NCBI GenBank assembly: GCA_023386115.1
Contig: JAEWKL010000546.1
Coordinates: 1-45,099 of the forward strand
Direction of reading: 5' to 3'
DNA from: Pseudomonadota bacterium
Lineage (GTDB): Bacteria > Pseudomonadota > Alphaproteobacteria > Rhizobiales > Beijerinckiaceae
DNA length: 45,099 nucleotides
The first letter of the stretch is position 1, and each line of letters begins with the position of its first letter. Shown piece by piece: positions 32,249-40,461 of this stretch. Under the pieces are notes generated by a model. The model saw only the letters and a list, made by a program, of their open reading frames with translations, ran no database searches and was not told the DNA's origin. A program made the position numbers and the translations under genes.

Positions 32249-34750
32249 TCAGTGGAGGCTCCGCGCCTGCGTTGCCGCTCGACCCCCGGCCTTCCCGCGT
32301 CGCGGTGTGCTCCACAGGTCCGAACCCAGGTGCCTCCGCAGCATGAGCGCGAGCGCGTTCGAACGCCACGGTCGGCGTGCGACGTCGACGATGGGGATCG
32401 CCGAGAGGACCTCCGGCCTCACCGTGTCCGCGGCCGACAACGAGAGCACGATGGGACGATTGGCGATCCGGGCGGCACGGCGGGCGAAGGCAAGGCCTGA
32501 GGCTCCCGGCGGCTGGTTCTCGACGATCAGCAGGTCGAAGCGCCCCGGCTCCGCGCGCAAGGCCGCCAGCGCCGCTTCCGGATCCGCGTAGCCGACAGGC
32601 TCGTAGCCCAGGGCTGCGAGAGTCTCCTCGTCCTCCTGAACCGTGGAGCGGGCGCCTCCGACGATCATCACGGTGCCGCCGACGGTCGAGACGTTCCACC
32701 CGGCCTCCAGGTAGACCGGCAACCAGACCTCGAACATGCTGCCCGCCGCCAGGGCGCTGCGCACGTGGAAGGCACCGTCCTGTTCCTGGACGAACTCGAA
32801 CGCGGTGGCGAGTCCCAGCCCGGTCCCGGCCGGACGGGTGGTGAAGAACGGTTCGAAGATCCGCGCGAGCGTGGCCTCGTCCATGCCGCGGCCGGTATCG
32901 ACCACGCGAATGCACACGTACTCGCCGGGTCCCAGCTCGCCGTGCGAGAGGGTTTGCCGCTCGCGGACGTGGACGCGTTCCAGCTGTACGTCGACCGCCC
33001 CGCCCGGATCGGAGGCTTGCAGGGCATTGCGGATCAGGTTGTGGATCACTTGTTGCAGCTGCGCCGGCTCGCCCTCGACGATGGCGCCGTCCGCGGTCCC
33101 GGTCAGACGGATCGCGGCCGGATCGGCGGTCGAGGTGCGGATCTGGGCGACCGTCTCGGCCACGATCGCATCGACGACGCTCGTCCCCCGCGACGCGCCG
33201 CCCCGTCGTCCGTAATCGAGGATCTGCCCGGCGATCTCGTGCGCCCGGCCGCCTGCCCGGACCAGCAGGTCGATCTGCCTGGCGGCCCGTTGCGGATCGG
33301 CCGGCAGGGCGTCCGCGGCGATCTCGGCATGGCCGAGCATCACGTTGAGCACGTTGTTGATGTTGTGCGCGACGCCGCTCGCGAAGATCCCGATCGTCTC
33401 CAGCCGCTGCGCGCGCCGCAAGGTGGCCTCGATCTCGCTGCGCTCGGCCCAGACGTGCTGGCGCTCCAGGGCGGCCCCGAAGCTGTCGGCCCCGATCTGC
33501 AGCAGGCCGCGCGAGTGCCGCAGCCAGGCCGGCTGCGGGCTGCCGCGCTCGAAGCACATCACGCCGACGATCCGCTCGCCGCGGCGCAGCCGCGCGCAGG
33601 TCCACGTGACGACGCCGCGCTCCGACAGGGCTCGCACCAGGGCCGGCGGGCCGGTGCCCGCGGGGGTTGCGACGAAGAGGTGGTCGTCGGGTGCGGCGAG
33701 GATGTCGGGAATCAGCTCGCGCTGCGCGTGCGGCCAGCCGCAAGGAGGCGGGCGGCCGGGCCGGCCCCAGAGATAGACCGCGTCGCTCCCGTCGAGCATG
33801 AGGACGTAGCTGTGGTCCACGCCGAGGCCCTCTCCGATCATGGCGAGGACCTCGCCGATGCACGCGGAGATCTCGTCGGGCTGGCTCGCCAGGAAGCGAT
33901 TGGCCGCCTGGGCGACCACGAACTGGAACGCGATCGTCTGGCGCAAGGAGATGGTCCCCGCCCGCATCAGCAGGCCCACGCGCACCACCAGCGCCGCCAG
34001 CATCAGCGCCGCCGCGTAGAGCGCGAGGCGGAATCCATCGGCGCGGGCCTGCCGCCGATCCTTCAGGGCGCGGCGGGCTTCGAGGAGGGCGTGGCGCGCC
34101 GCCTCGCTCGACGAGGCCGGCAGCGAGCGGGTGGCGGCGTCGACCTGCGGCAGCAGGTCGAGAAGCTGGCGCCCGTGCAGAACGATGGCGGCGACATCCG
34201 CGGCCCGGTCCGCGGCGGGGGCGCCGGCCGCCAGGGCATCGAGCCTGGCGCGGATGTCGGCGACGCGCTCGGGGCTCGCGTCCCGGGCCAGTTCCGAGAT
34301 CCGGACATGCAGGGCTGCGACCGCCTGGGCGAGCCGGACATCGACATCCGTGTCGGACAGGCGGTCGCTCAGGGAGTCGAAGTAGGCGATCGAGTTCTGC
34401 ACGAGGGCGTTCCCGGTCTTGAAGCGCTCGACCCTCTGCGCCACCCGGGCGATCGCCTCGGAGAGGGCGCGCATCTCGCGGTCGTCCGGCCCGCTCGCCT
34501 CGCGCATCTCGGCCAAAGCCGCCTCCATCTCCCCGAGATGGGCCACGATCGGGTCGTAGTTGCGCAGGAGCCCCGTCCGCGCCCGGAGCACGTCGTGCTG
34601 CAACCGGGATTCGGCGAGCGCGATGGTATCGACCGTGCGCTGGGTGCGCAGGTAGGCGGCGTCCATCTCGCCCTTGCCGTTGATCATCAGCCAGGTGAGC
34701 AGGGCCGCCAGGAGCGCGCCGAGCACGGTCGCCTGTACGGTGAGCCTCAT
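32249..34750 (-). CDS. VirA-like hybrid sensor histidine kinase with degenerate receiver
   Basis: Membrane kinase, 833 aa. A TM helix is at about residues 5-23, then a helical extracytoplasmic sensor region (25-240), a second TM at about 243-265 and a GAF-like domain (about 285-440). The histidine kinase core has an H-box GIFASGVAHNINNVLNVMLG with His462, N-box IHNLIRNALQAS, DTGRGMD, FEPFFTT and GTGLGLA. The AHNINN H-box and architecture resemble Agrobacterium VirA. The C-terminal receiver (about 690-805) lacks the acidic pair (IVGGAR) and has Glu744 at the phospho-Asp position. The signal is unknown. One base separates it from the upstream diheme peroxidase gene, and a VirG-like regulator heads the operon. 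Confidence 0.88.
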   Translation of the reverse strand: MRLTVQATVLGALLAALLTWLMINGKGEMDAAYLRTQRTVDTIALAESRLQHDVLRARTGLLRNYDPIVAHLGEMEAALAEMREASGPDDREMRALSEAIARVAQRVERFKTGNALVQNSIAYFDSLSDRLSDTDVDVRLAQAVAALHVRISELARDASPERVADIRARLDALAAGAPAADRAADVAAIVLHGRQLLDLLPQVDAATRSLPASSSEAARHALLEARRALKDRRQARADGFRLALYAAALMLAALVVRVGLLMRAGTISLRQTIAFQFVVAQAANRFLASQPDEISACIGEVLAMIGEGLGVDHSYVLMLDGSDAVYLWGRPGRPPPCGWPHAQRELIPDILAAPDDHLFVATPAGTGPPALVRALSERGVVTWTCARLRRGERIVGVMCFERGSPQPAWLRHSRGLLQIGADSFGAALERQHVWAERSEIEATLRRAQRLETIGIFASGVAHNINNVLNVMLGHAEIAADALPADPQRAARQIDLLVRAGGRAHEIAGQILDYGRRGGASRGTSVVDAIVAETVAQIRTSTADPAAIRLTGTADGAIVEGEPAQLQQVIHNLIRNALQASDPGGAVDVQLERVHVRERQTLSHGELGPGEYVCIRVVDTGRGMDEATLARIFEPFFTTRPAGTGLGLATAFEFVQEQDGAFHVRSALAAGSMFEVWLPVYLEAGWNVSTVGGTVMIVGGARSTVQEDEETLAALGYEPVGYADPEAALAALRAEPGRFDLLIVENQPPGASGLAFARRAARIANRPIVLSLSAADTVRPEVLSAIPIVDVARRPWRSNALALMLRRHLGSDLWSTPRRGKAGGRAATQARSLH

Positions 34751-34751
34751 G

Positions 34752-35762
34752 TCAGCCTCTCGGCTGCGGCGCGGCGCCGGGGGTACCGGGCGCCGTCAGG
34801 GGACGGCCCTCGTAGGAGCCGGTCAGGGTCCCGAGGAACGCCACGATCGCGTCGGCCTGCGCGGCGGTCAGCTCCCGGCCGAGCTGGACCCGGGCCATCA
34901 GCCTGACCGCCTCGGGGAGCGTGGCGACGCTGCCGTCGTCGAAGTAGGGTGCCGTGACCGCGACGTTACGAAGGCTCGGCACCCGCAGCGTCTCGGCGGC
35001 CTTGCCGGGGATCGTGACGAAGATTCCGACCTTCTGGAATAGGTTGGCGCCGACGTTGACGCCCTGGTGGCAGGCCGCGCAGCCGATCCCCCGGAACAGG
35101 GCGAAGCCCGCCCGCTCCGCCTCGGTGACGGCGTCGGCGTCGCCGCGCAGCCACCGGTCGAAGCGGCTGTCCGGGGTGAGCAGGCTGCGCTCGAAGCTGA
35201 CGATCGCGTCGATGACCGCCGCCCGGTCGGCGTCCCGGCCGTAGGCCGACCGGAACCGGCCGGCGAGCGCCGGATCGGCGCGGATCACCGCGAGGATGGC
35301 GGGCCAGGATCCGCCCAGGAACTCCGGCCGCGTCAGGTCGGCTTCGGCCTGCTCCTGCAGCGTCGCGACCTCGCCGGCCCAGCCCAGACGGAAGCTCAAG
35401 ACCGCGTTGAAGACCGACAGCGTATTGCGCGGGACCGGCGTACCGTCGGTGGTCAGGTCACGGGCGACCGCGCTCGCGCCGTTGGTGCGGAGGTCATGGC
35501 AGGTGGTGCAGGCCCGGTCGCCCTTGCGGGACAGCCGCGCGTCGGAGAACAGGGTCCGGCCGAGACTGGCCCGCTCGGCATCCGCCCCGAGGCTACCCGG
35601 GATCGGCGTCACGACGGCGAGCGCCGCCACCGCCTCCGCGGGCAGCGGGTCCGCAGCCGGTGGTCCCTCCCGGGCCGCCGGAGCCAGGATGTCGAGCGCG
35701 CTTCCGGCGAGGACGGCCGCGAGCGCGGCTGCGACAACACGGGCCGGGCGGAACGTGGCCAC
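34752..35762 (-). CDS. Diheme cytochrome c peroxidase (MauG/CcpA family)
   Basis: Exported diheme c-type protein, 336 aa. An N-terminal signal or anchor (residues 8-30) is followed by two heme-binding motifs, CTTCH at 85-89 and CAACH at 228-232. Peroxidase-family blocks TPVPRNTLSVFNAV, FERSLLTPDSRFD and ETLRVPSLRNVAVTAPYFDDG are visible. The family reduces hydrogen peroxide with cytochrome or cupredoxin electrons, or (MauG) oxidises protein side chains. The GTG start at 35762 lies two bases after the stop of the response regulator gene, and the kinase gene starts one base after this one. That tight placement between two signalling genes suggests it belongs to the signal pathway or to its input. 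Confidence 0.9.
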   Translation of the reverse strand: MATFRPARVVAAALAAVLAGSALDILAPAAREGPPAADPLPAEAVAALAVVTPIPGSLGADAERASLGRTLFSDARLSRKGDRACTTCHDLRTNGASAVARDLTTDGTPVPRNTLSVFNAVLSFRLGWAGEVATLQEQAEADLTRPEFLGGSWPAILAVIRADPALAGRFRSAYGRDADRAAVIDAIVSFERSLLTPDSRFDRWLRGDADAVTEAERAGFALFRGIGCAACHQGVNVGANLFQKVGIFVTIPGKAAETLRVPSLRNVAVTAPYFDDGSVATLPEAVRLMARVQLGRELTAAQADAIVAFLGTLTGSYEGRPLTAPGTPGAAPQPRG

Positions 35763-35764
35763 GC

Positions 35765-36538
35765 CTAAAGCTTCTCGACGCTGGTGGCGAGGACGTAGCC
35801 GACGCCGCGCTCAGTGACGATCAGGCGCGGCGCGCTCGGATCCACCTCCAGCTTGCGGCGCAGCCGCAGGATCTGGACGTCGATGCTGCGGTCGAACACG
35901 TCCTCGTGGACGCGCGTGGCCTGCAGGAGATGCTCCCGGCTCAGCGGGCGCTGGGGGGCGTCGAGGAAGGCCACCAGCAGCGCGTACTCGCCCTTGCTGA
36001 GGGCGACGTCCGCGCCGGCGGGGTTGGAGAGGCGGCGGCGGCGCCGGTCGAGCACCCAGCCGTCGAAGCGGCTGCGGTGGAGATCCTGATGGGAAGTCTG
36101 GCCCCGAGCCGAGGCGGGCGCGACCTCGGCCCGCCGCAGGACGACCCGCACCCGGGCGAGCAGCTCGCGCAGGCCATAGGGCTTGACGAGGTAATCGTCC
36201 GCACCGAGCTCGAGGCCGATCACCCGGTCGATCTCGTCCCGGCGGTGGCCGGTGGTGATGATCACCGGCAGATCGGTCCTGGCGCGCATGTCGCGCAGCA
36301 GGTCGAGCCCGTTCTCCGAGCCGAGCCGCAGGTCGAGCACGACGAGGTCGAAACCGCCTTCCGCGAGCCGCCTCTCCGCCTCCGACCGGTTGGCCGCCGG
36401 GGTGACGTCGACATCGTGGTCGGCGAAGTGCTCCGAGACGATGCGCTGCATCCCCGCATCGTCCTCGACGAGGAGGATGCGCGTCGGACCCGGCCGCGCG
36501 CTCCGACCCTGACCCCGATCCGGACTAGGTTCGATCAT
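35765..36538 (-). CDS. VirG-like OmpR-family response regulator
   Basis: Response regulator, 257 aa. The receiver domain (about residues 19-135) has the acidic pocket Glu25-Asp26-Asp27, phosphoacceptor Asp69 in FDLVVLDLRLG and Lys119 in YLVKPYG. An OmpR winged helix follows (about 155-250; VHEDVFDRSIDVQILRLRRK, TERGVGYVLA). Its sequence pattern resembles Agrobacterium VirG, including the short N-terminal extension before the receiver. The frame runs back to 36850, but ATG 36538 (MIEPSPDRGQ) matches VirG-type starts. First gene of a three-gene unit with the diheme peroxidase and the VirA-like kinase. Confidence 0.92.
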   Translation of the reverse strand: MIEPSPDRGQGRSARPGPTRILLVEDDAGMQRIVSEHFADHDVDVTPAANRSEAERRLAEGGFDLVVLDLRLGSENGLDLLRDMRARTDLPVIITTGHRRDEIDRVIGLELGADDYLVKPYGLRELLARVRVVLRRAEVAPASARGQTSHQDLHRSRFDGWVLDRRRRRLSNPAGADVALSKGEYALLVAFLDAPQRPLSREHLLQATRVHEDVFDRSIDVQILRLRRKLEVDPSAPRLIVTERGVGYVLATSVEKL

Positions 36539-36904
36539 GGCGAACTCCGCTTCGCGGCAGAGCGCCGCGACGGCCCGATCCCGACGGCGCCGGCTCGATG
36601 ACCTGGACGGCCGCCCGGACGATCTTCGGGAGACGGTCGGGCGCATCGGCTGGCATGATCCGGTGCCCCTCCAAGGAGCCTCCCGCCATCGGACCTTGTA
36701 CGGCTGAGTTGATACCATGTCGTTCGGAACGATGCGCCCTTCATCATGTGCGCGAGAGCACAAAGCGAGCATGAGCGCCAGACATCGCGATATCGAACAA
36801 CAAAATTTGATGTCGTTACCGCTGTAACAGAGTGCAACGCCGAGCGACACAGCGCCGTAACTCGCCGAAAACCACGATCAGCCGCCCGCATTAAGGAGGC
36901 GACG
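36539..36904. other. Divergent promoter region of the VirG-like operon and a small ORF
   Basis: No gene recognised. An AT-richer centre (about 36720-36850) contains GTTAC-CGCT-GTAAC at 36815-36828, a short perfect dyad that could be a regulator site. AAGGAGG at 36893-36899 is the ribosome site of the following small ORF. Confidence 0.45.
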
Positions 36905-37201
36905 ATGGTCGAGACCCTGTACCCTGAGCCTCGGCTCCGTCGCCGCAGTTATTCCCGCGGGTCCGGATCCGATTGCGGGAATCCCGCCGCCGGCCTTGCG
37001 GCGCCGACCGGCGGCAGGGCGCGGAAGAGTGCCGCGGCATCTCGGACCACGGTCCGCCAACCGGCGCGTGGCGGCCTCGGGCGGTGGATGCTGGACATGC
37101 TGCTGGTCGGCTTCGCCCATGGCGGCTGCATCCACCATACGCATCCGGCCTACATCGACTTCCTGCGCGATCTGAGCGGAACGAGGCAGGGCCAGGGTTG
37201 A
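36905..37201 (+). CDS. Small hypothetical protein
   Basis: A 98-aa ORF starting at ATG 36905 with an ideal AAGGAGG six bases upstream, which is why it is kept. The first two thirds are Arg/Ser/Gly-rich and probably disordered (RLRRRSYSRGSG). The C-terminus is more structured (RWMLDMLLVGFAHGGCIHHT, then YIDFLRDL) with a His/Cys cluster. No family recognised, no signal peptide. It is divergent from the VirG-like operon and shares its promoter region. The stop is immediately followed by the end of an IS5-type relic, so the 3' part of the gene could have been truncated by that insertion. Confidence 0.55.
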   Translation: MVETLYPEPRLRRRSYSRGSGSDCGNPAAGLAAPTGGRARKSAAASRTTVRQPARGGLGRWMLDMLLVGFAHGGCIHHTHPAYIDFLRDLSGTRQGQG

Positions 37202-37208
37202 GACTCAA

Positions 37209-37660
37209 TCAGCACCAGAAGGCGATGACGTCCGCCAGAGCAAGAGCCGAGGCGAAGGTGCGGGCGAGCTTGTCGTAGCGGGTGGCGATGCGACGGAAGT
37301 CCTTGAGGCGGCAGAAGACCGCTTCGACCCGCCAGCGGTCACGAGAGCGCCGCTGGTCGAGGCGGATGTTGCGCTTGCGGGCGCGAATGCCGGGCATGAC
37401 CATGCTGATGCTCTGCTGGCGCCGGTCCTGGCGCAGCCACTCGGCATCGTGCCCTTGCCGATGGTGAGCCGGCGCACGCGACCGGGCGCCTTCTCCAGCA
37501 CGGCGGGCGCGGTCTTCACGTCGCTGGCGTTGCCGGGCGTGAGATGGATGATGCCCAGGCATCCGATCACGTCGGTGAGGACGTGGATCTTGGTGGTCGC
37601 ACCTGCCCGCGAGGGGCCGATCGCCTGTTCGCGTGCGCCCCTTGATGGATGGCCCGCCTC
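37209..37660 (-). pseudogene. IS5-family (IS427-like) transposase C-terminal remnant, frameshifted
   Basis: Two overlapping minus-strand frames together give the C-terminal part of an IS5-type DDE transposase. One gives VIGCLGIIHLTPGNASDVKT; after a shift near 37450 the other gives AEWLRQDRRQQSISMVMPG, RWRVEAVFCRLKDFRRIATR and YDKLARTFASALALADVIAF. The expected ADKGYD segment is broken by a missing base. The N-terminal half, with the first catalytic Asp, is absent; an IS110 fragment begins at 37706 instead. Not functional. Confidence 0.85.
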
Positions 37661-37705
37661 TCACCGTGCTGCACGGCTAGGCTTGCAGGGTGGCCGAGAT
37701 GAGGG

Positions 37706-38044
37706 ATGGAGCGGAACAATAACGATCGCGGTGCTGGGATCGATCTGGGCAAGAGCAGCTGCAGCCTCGTCGGGCTGGACGCGACCGGGCGGGTCGTGCT
37801 GCGCCGCCGGATGCGGTGCGAGATGGCGATCGTCTTCGGCGCGAAGTTGCCGGGGTGCGTCGTGGCAATGGAGGCGTGCTGCGGTGCGCCCCACATAGGC
37901 CGAGGCCTCGTGGAGCAGGGACACACGGTCCGACTGATGTCGCCGGAATACGTGCGCCCGTTCCTCAAGGCGCAGAAGAAGGACGACCGCGACGCCGAAG
38001 CCATCGCCGAGGCGGCCACGCGCTCGACGCCGAGCCCTTCATGA
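37706..38044 (+). pseudogene. IS110-family transposase N-terminal fragment
   Basis: A 112-codon frame carries the DEDD-type N-terminus of an IS110 transposase: GIDLGKSSCSLVGLDATGRV, GCVVAMEACCGAPHIGRGL and the highly conserved MSPEYVRPFLKAQKKDDRDA. It breaks off after AIAEAATR and the C-terminal serine-containing domain is missing. The intact family protein is about three times longer. No function expected. Confidence 0.85.
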
Positions 38045-38193
38045 GGCCCAGGACGCACGGATCTCCAACTTGGCCAATTGCGCGCCGGAAGGCCGGATAC
38101 GGTCATGCAGACTGCTCAGACTAGCGGATCCACAGCCATTTTGCGGACGGGGCGGGCCATGGTGTTGCAACCGGATTGAAGTGTCGCCGGGGA

Positions 38194-39144
38194 CAGCAAA
38201 GTAGGACTGTCACGGTGCCGTTGGGCCATCCCGCTCCGAAGAAGCCGTTGGCGAGGCTGCGGAGACCTCAACCATTGCAGCAGCCTCGCCGAGGGCGGCC
38301 CGTGGGGCCGCCGCTCCAGAACCAGAACTGCTCCGTGCCGCCAGACCTCGCGGGCCCGACGATGTGCGACCCGTCCTCACGGACCCACCCTTCTCACTGT
38401 TCGTCTTGACTTTCGGTGAGCATAATTCGTCCTGGCGCTCTTTGACCCACGCCAAGACTTCCGACAGCCGCTTGTTCTCGACGATCTCCGTATGCGTCAC
38501 GCGCTGATCCATGTCGAAGGCGCGGTAGGGGAGCGATACCCCTTTGAAGCGAACGTCGAGCCGTCCATCGGCAAACTCATGGATCTCGACATAACGACCC
38601 TCCGTCGCCCCGCCAAATCACTCTCGTCGAGAATCAGTCTCTGCCTCTTGTAGGATAGTGCCAGGTGTTGCCCGACGTCGCGCTGCTCCCGCCATGCCAG
38701 GATATCCGAGAGGCGGTCCACTGGCAGGTTCAACCCGCGATGGAGATCGTCAGACTTGATCGCCGTCCGAGCGAACTGCGAGTTGAAGCTCTCCATGAAG
38801 CCCGACACAAAGGCGTTTCTCTCCCGCACATAGGTGAGAGCAAGATCGCGCAATCCATCGCTCAACGCTCGGTTCGAACGACGACCGCGAGCCTTGTGAC
38901 GAACGGCCGAAGCACCGTCAGTCCGGTAAGCCTTGATCAGCCGGTGAGCCTGTCGCCGACTCAAACTCAGAAGACGCGCCGCTTGCGTGACCGTCTGCCG
39001 CCCGCTCAGAACGGCCGGCAAGACCTCGACCCGCGGCAACTCGCGCTCGCTCGTCAGGACCCACCCCATGGCGACCTCCCGCGGTCCGCAAAACAGGGGA
39101 GTGTGCCATTCCACCTTGGCTCAAGTGGGAGATTTTAACTTTGC
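38194..39144 (-). mobile_element. ISNCY-type insertion sequence, internally deleted, with terminal inverted repeats
   Basis: The ends GCAAAGTAGGACTGTCAC (38194-38211) and, reverse-complemented from 39127-39144, GCAAAGTTAAAATCTCCC match at 12 of 18 positions and bracket a decayed transposase gene. The element is about 950 bp, whereas its transposase needs roughly 1.4 kb, so about a third has been lost. It lies beside IS5 and IS110 pieces. Confidence 0.65.
38210..39069 (-). pseudogene. ISNCY-family transposase, internally deleted and frameshifted
   Basis: The N-terminal HTH part (MGWVLTSERELPRVEVLPAV, AARLLSLSRRQAHRLIKAYR) starts at ATG 39069. It jumps after LALTYVRE to the late segment AFVSGFMESFNSQFARTAIK and DLHRGLNLPVDRLSDILAWR. 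The central integrase core with its catalytic acids is thus deleted. A frameshift follows LDESDLAG, and the C-terminus continues in another frame (FADGRLDVRFKGVSLPYRAF, DMDQRVTHTEIVENKRLSEV, KERQDELCSPKVKTNSEK). Confidence 0.85.
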
Positions 39145-39544
39145 GCCTACACCATCCATTCGCATAACGAACGTTATGGAACATGTACTTGCTGTCGGGA
39201 ATTTATTAGGCATGAATGCCGATAATTATTGAAGAAATACTTTCCGAACAACTACACATACAACAAGCTGATGATAATGGAATGCGGTCGGTCTCCCGCA
39301 CGTCGTTTGACGAGACAGGACGCAGCTATCGTCGATATGAAATTACAGCAGAATATACAGAAAGCGGAATGCGGTTAAGATGGCGTTGAGTAAATTTTTT
39401 CTCAACACCGCCCGATGCGGGCATGAATTGGATTCAAGAATGATTTAACGCTCCGCTTGATCGAACACAGCATGCAGGCCGGGCCACACGCGATCACCGG
39501 CGTCAGCGCGACCGTCACGCTCATCCTTCGGCAACGTGGCCGAT
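39145..39544. other. AT-rich non-coding island with palindromes
   Basis: About 300 bases (39150-39450) are far richer in A and T than the rest of the window and have no convincing ORF. Features seen are the near-perfect palindrome CATAACG-AA-CGTTATG (39163-39178), GTTGAG-N10-CTCAAC (39385-39406) with a T-run in the loop, and a repeated GGAATGCGGT (near 39280 and 39366). It may be foreign DNA brought in with the adjacent IS elements. Confidence 0.5.
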
Positions 39545-39572
39545 CCCTCCGCCCGCGATCGTGCGCGGAGGG
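39545..39572 (-). terminator. Stem-loop downstream of the SDR gene
   Basis: CCCTCCGC and GCGGAGGG, perfect 8-bp arms around a 12-base loop, 28 bases beyond the minus-strand stop at 39601. No T-run. Likely marks the end of the BKACE/MFS/SDR transcription unit. Confidence 0.45.
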
Positions 39573-39600
39573 TCGTGCCGATCATGCGACCGGGGGCAGG

Positions 39601-40389
39601 CTACAGATACGCGACGTTGCCGTCGACGCTGATGGCCTGCCCGGTGATGTTCCGTGCCGCGGGAGAACACAGGAACAACGTCATGGCGGCGACATCGTCT
39701 TCCGTGACCATCCTGCCGAGCGAGATTTTCTTGAGATACTCCGCCTTCATGTCGTCGTAACCGATTCCAAGTGCCTTGGCCCGCGCGTCGATGACGCGAT
39801 CGATGCGCGGCCCGGTGACGAGGCCCGGCAGGACCGCGTTGACGCGCACGTTGTCGCCGCCGAGTTCCGCGGCGAGCGACTTCACGAGGCCGACGATCGC
39901 CCACTTGGTCGAGGCGTAGGGCGTCCGGTACGGATAGCCGAGGCGCCCGGCCACGGACGACATCGCGATGATGCTGGCCGAGGGCGACCTCTTCAGGATC
40001 GGGACCGCGCGCCGCAGGACGTAATATTGACTGTTCAGGTTGGTCGAGGTCGTACGGTCCCAATCCTCGGGCGCGAGTTCCTCGATCGCCCCCGTCGGCC
40101 CCGCGATTCCCGCATTGTTGACCAGGACGTCGATGCCGCCCAGGGCATCGGCTGCCGTGTCGATGAAGCGGTCCACGCTGTCCCGGTCGGCGACGTTCGC
40201 TACGACCGCCTCGATCGACGGGCTCGCCGCCCTGGCGGCGGCGACCGCTGCCGGATCGATGTCGCAGACGCAGATACGTGCGCCGGCCTCGTCGAAGGCC
40301 TTGGCGATGGTGAAGCCGATCCCGGCGGCGGCCCCCGTGATGACGACCCGCAGGCCGGGCTCGGGTCTCAGAAGATCGAATATTGCCAT
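39601..40389 (-). CDS. Short-chain dehydrogenase/reductase (classical SDR)
   Basis: NAD(P)-dependent oxidoreductase, 262 aa. Cofactor motif TGAAAGIGFTIAKAF is at about residues 18-32, the acidic CDIDP favours NAD, NNAGIAGP stabilises the sheet, and the catalytic Ser (IIAMSSVAG) and Tyr/Lys (YASTKWAI) are intact. VNAVLPGLVTGPRI and ISVDGNVAYL complete the fold. It lies downstream of the MFS transporter and BKACE genes on the same strand. The context suggests oxidation of a 3-hydroxy acid to the 3-keto acid that BKACE would cleave. The substrate is inferred only. The 72-base gap to the transporter gene allows co-transcription. Confidence 0.92.
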   Translation of the reverse strand: MAIFDLLRPEPGLRVVITGAAAGIGFTIAKAFDEAGARICVCDIDPAAVAAARAASPSIEAVVANVADRDSVDRFIDTAADALGGIDVLVNNAGIAGPTGAIEELAPEDWDRTTSTNLNSQYYVLRRAVPILKRSPSASIIAMSSVAGRLGYPYRTPYASTKWAIVGLVKSLAAELGGDNVRVNAVLPGLVTGPRIDRVIDARAKALGIGYDDMKAEYLKKISLGRMVTEDDVAAMTLFLCSPAARNITGQAISVDGNVAYL

Positions 40390-40461
40390 GGAGGCCTCCT
40401 GTCGGGAATAGGATTGCCGGCGGCGCGCGGCCGCGCCGACGTCGACGTGTCAGGACACCGT

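Noticed and set aside
32765..34906. 713-codon plus-strand open frame opposite the sensor kinase
   Set aside because: Antisense shadow; the minus-strand kinase has all H, N, G1, F and G2 boxes.
36815..36828. GTTAC/GTAAC dyad considered as a vir-box for the VirG-like regulator
   Set aside because: It does not match the TNCAATTGAAAY-type vir box; kept only as an unspecific dyad.
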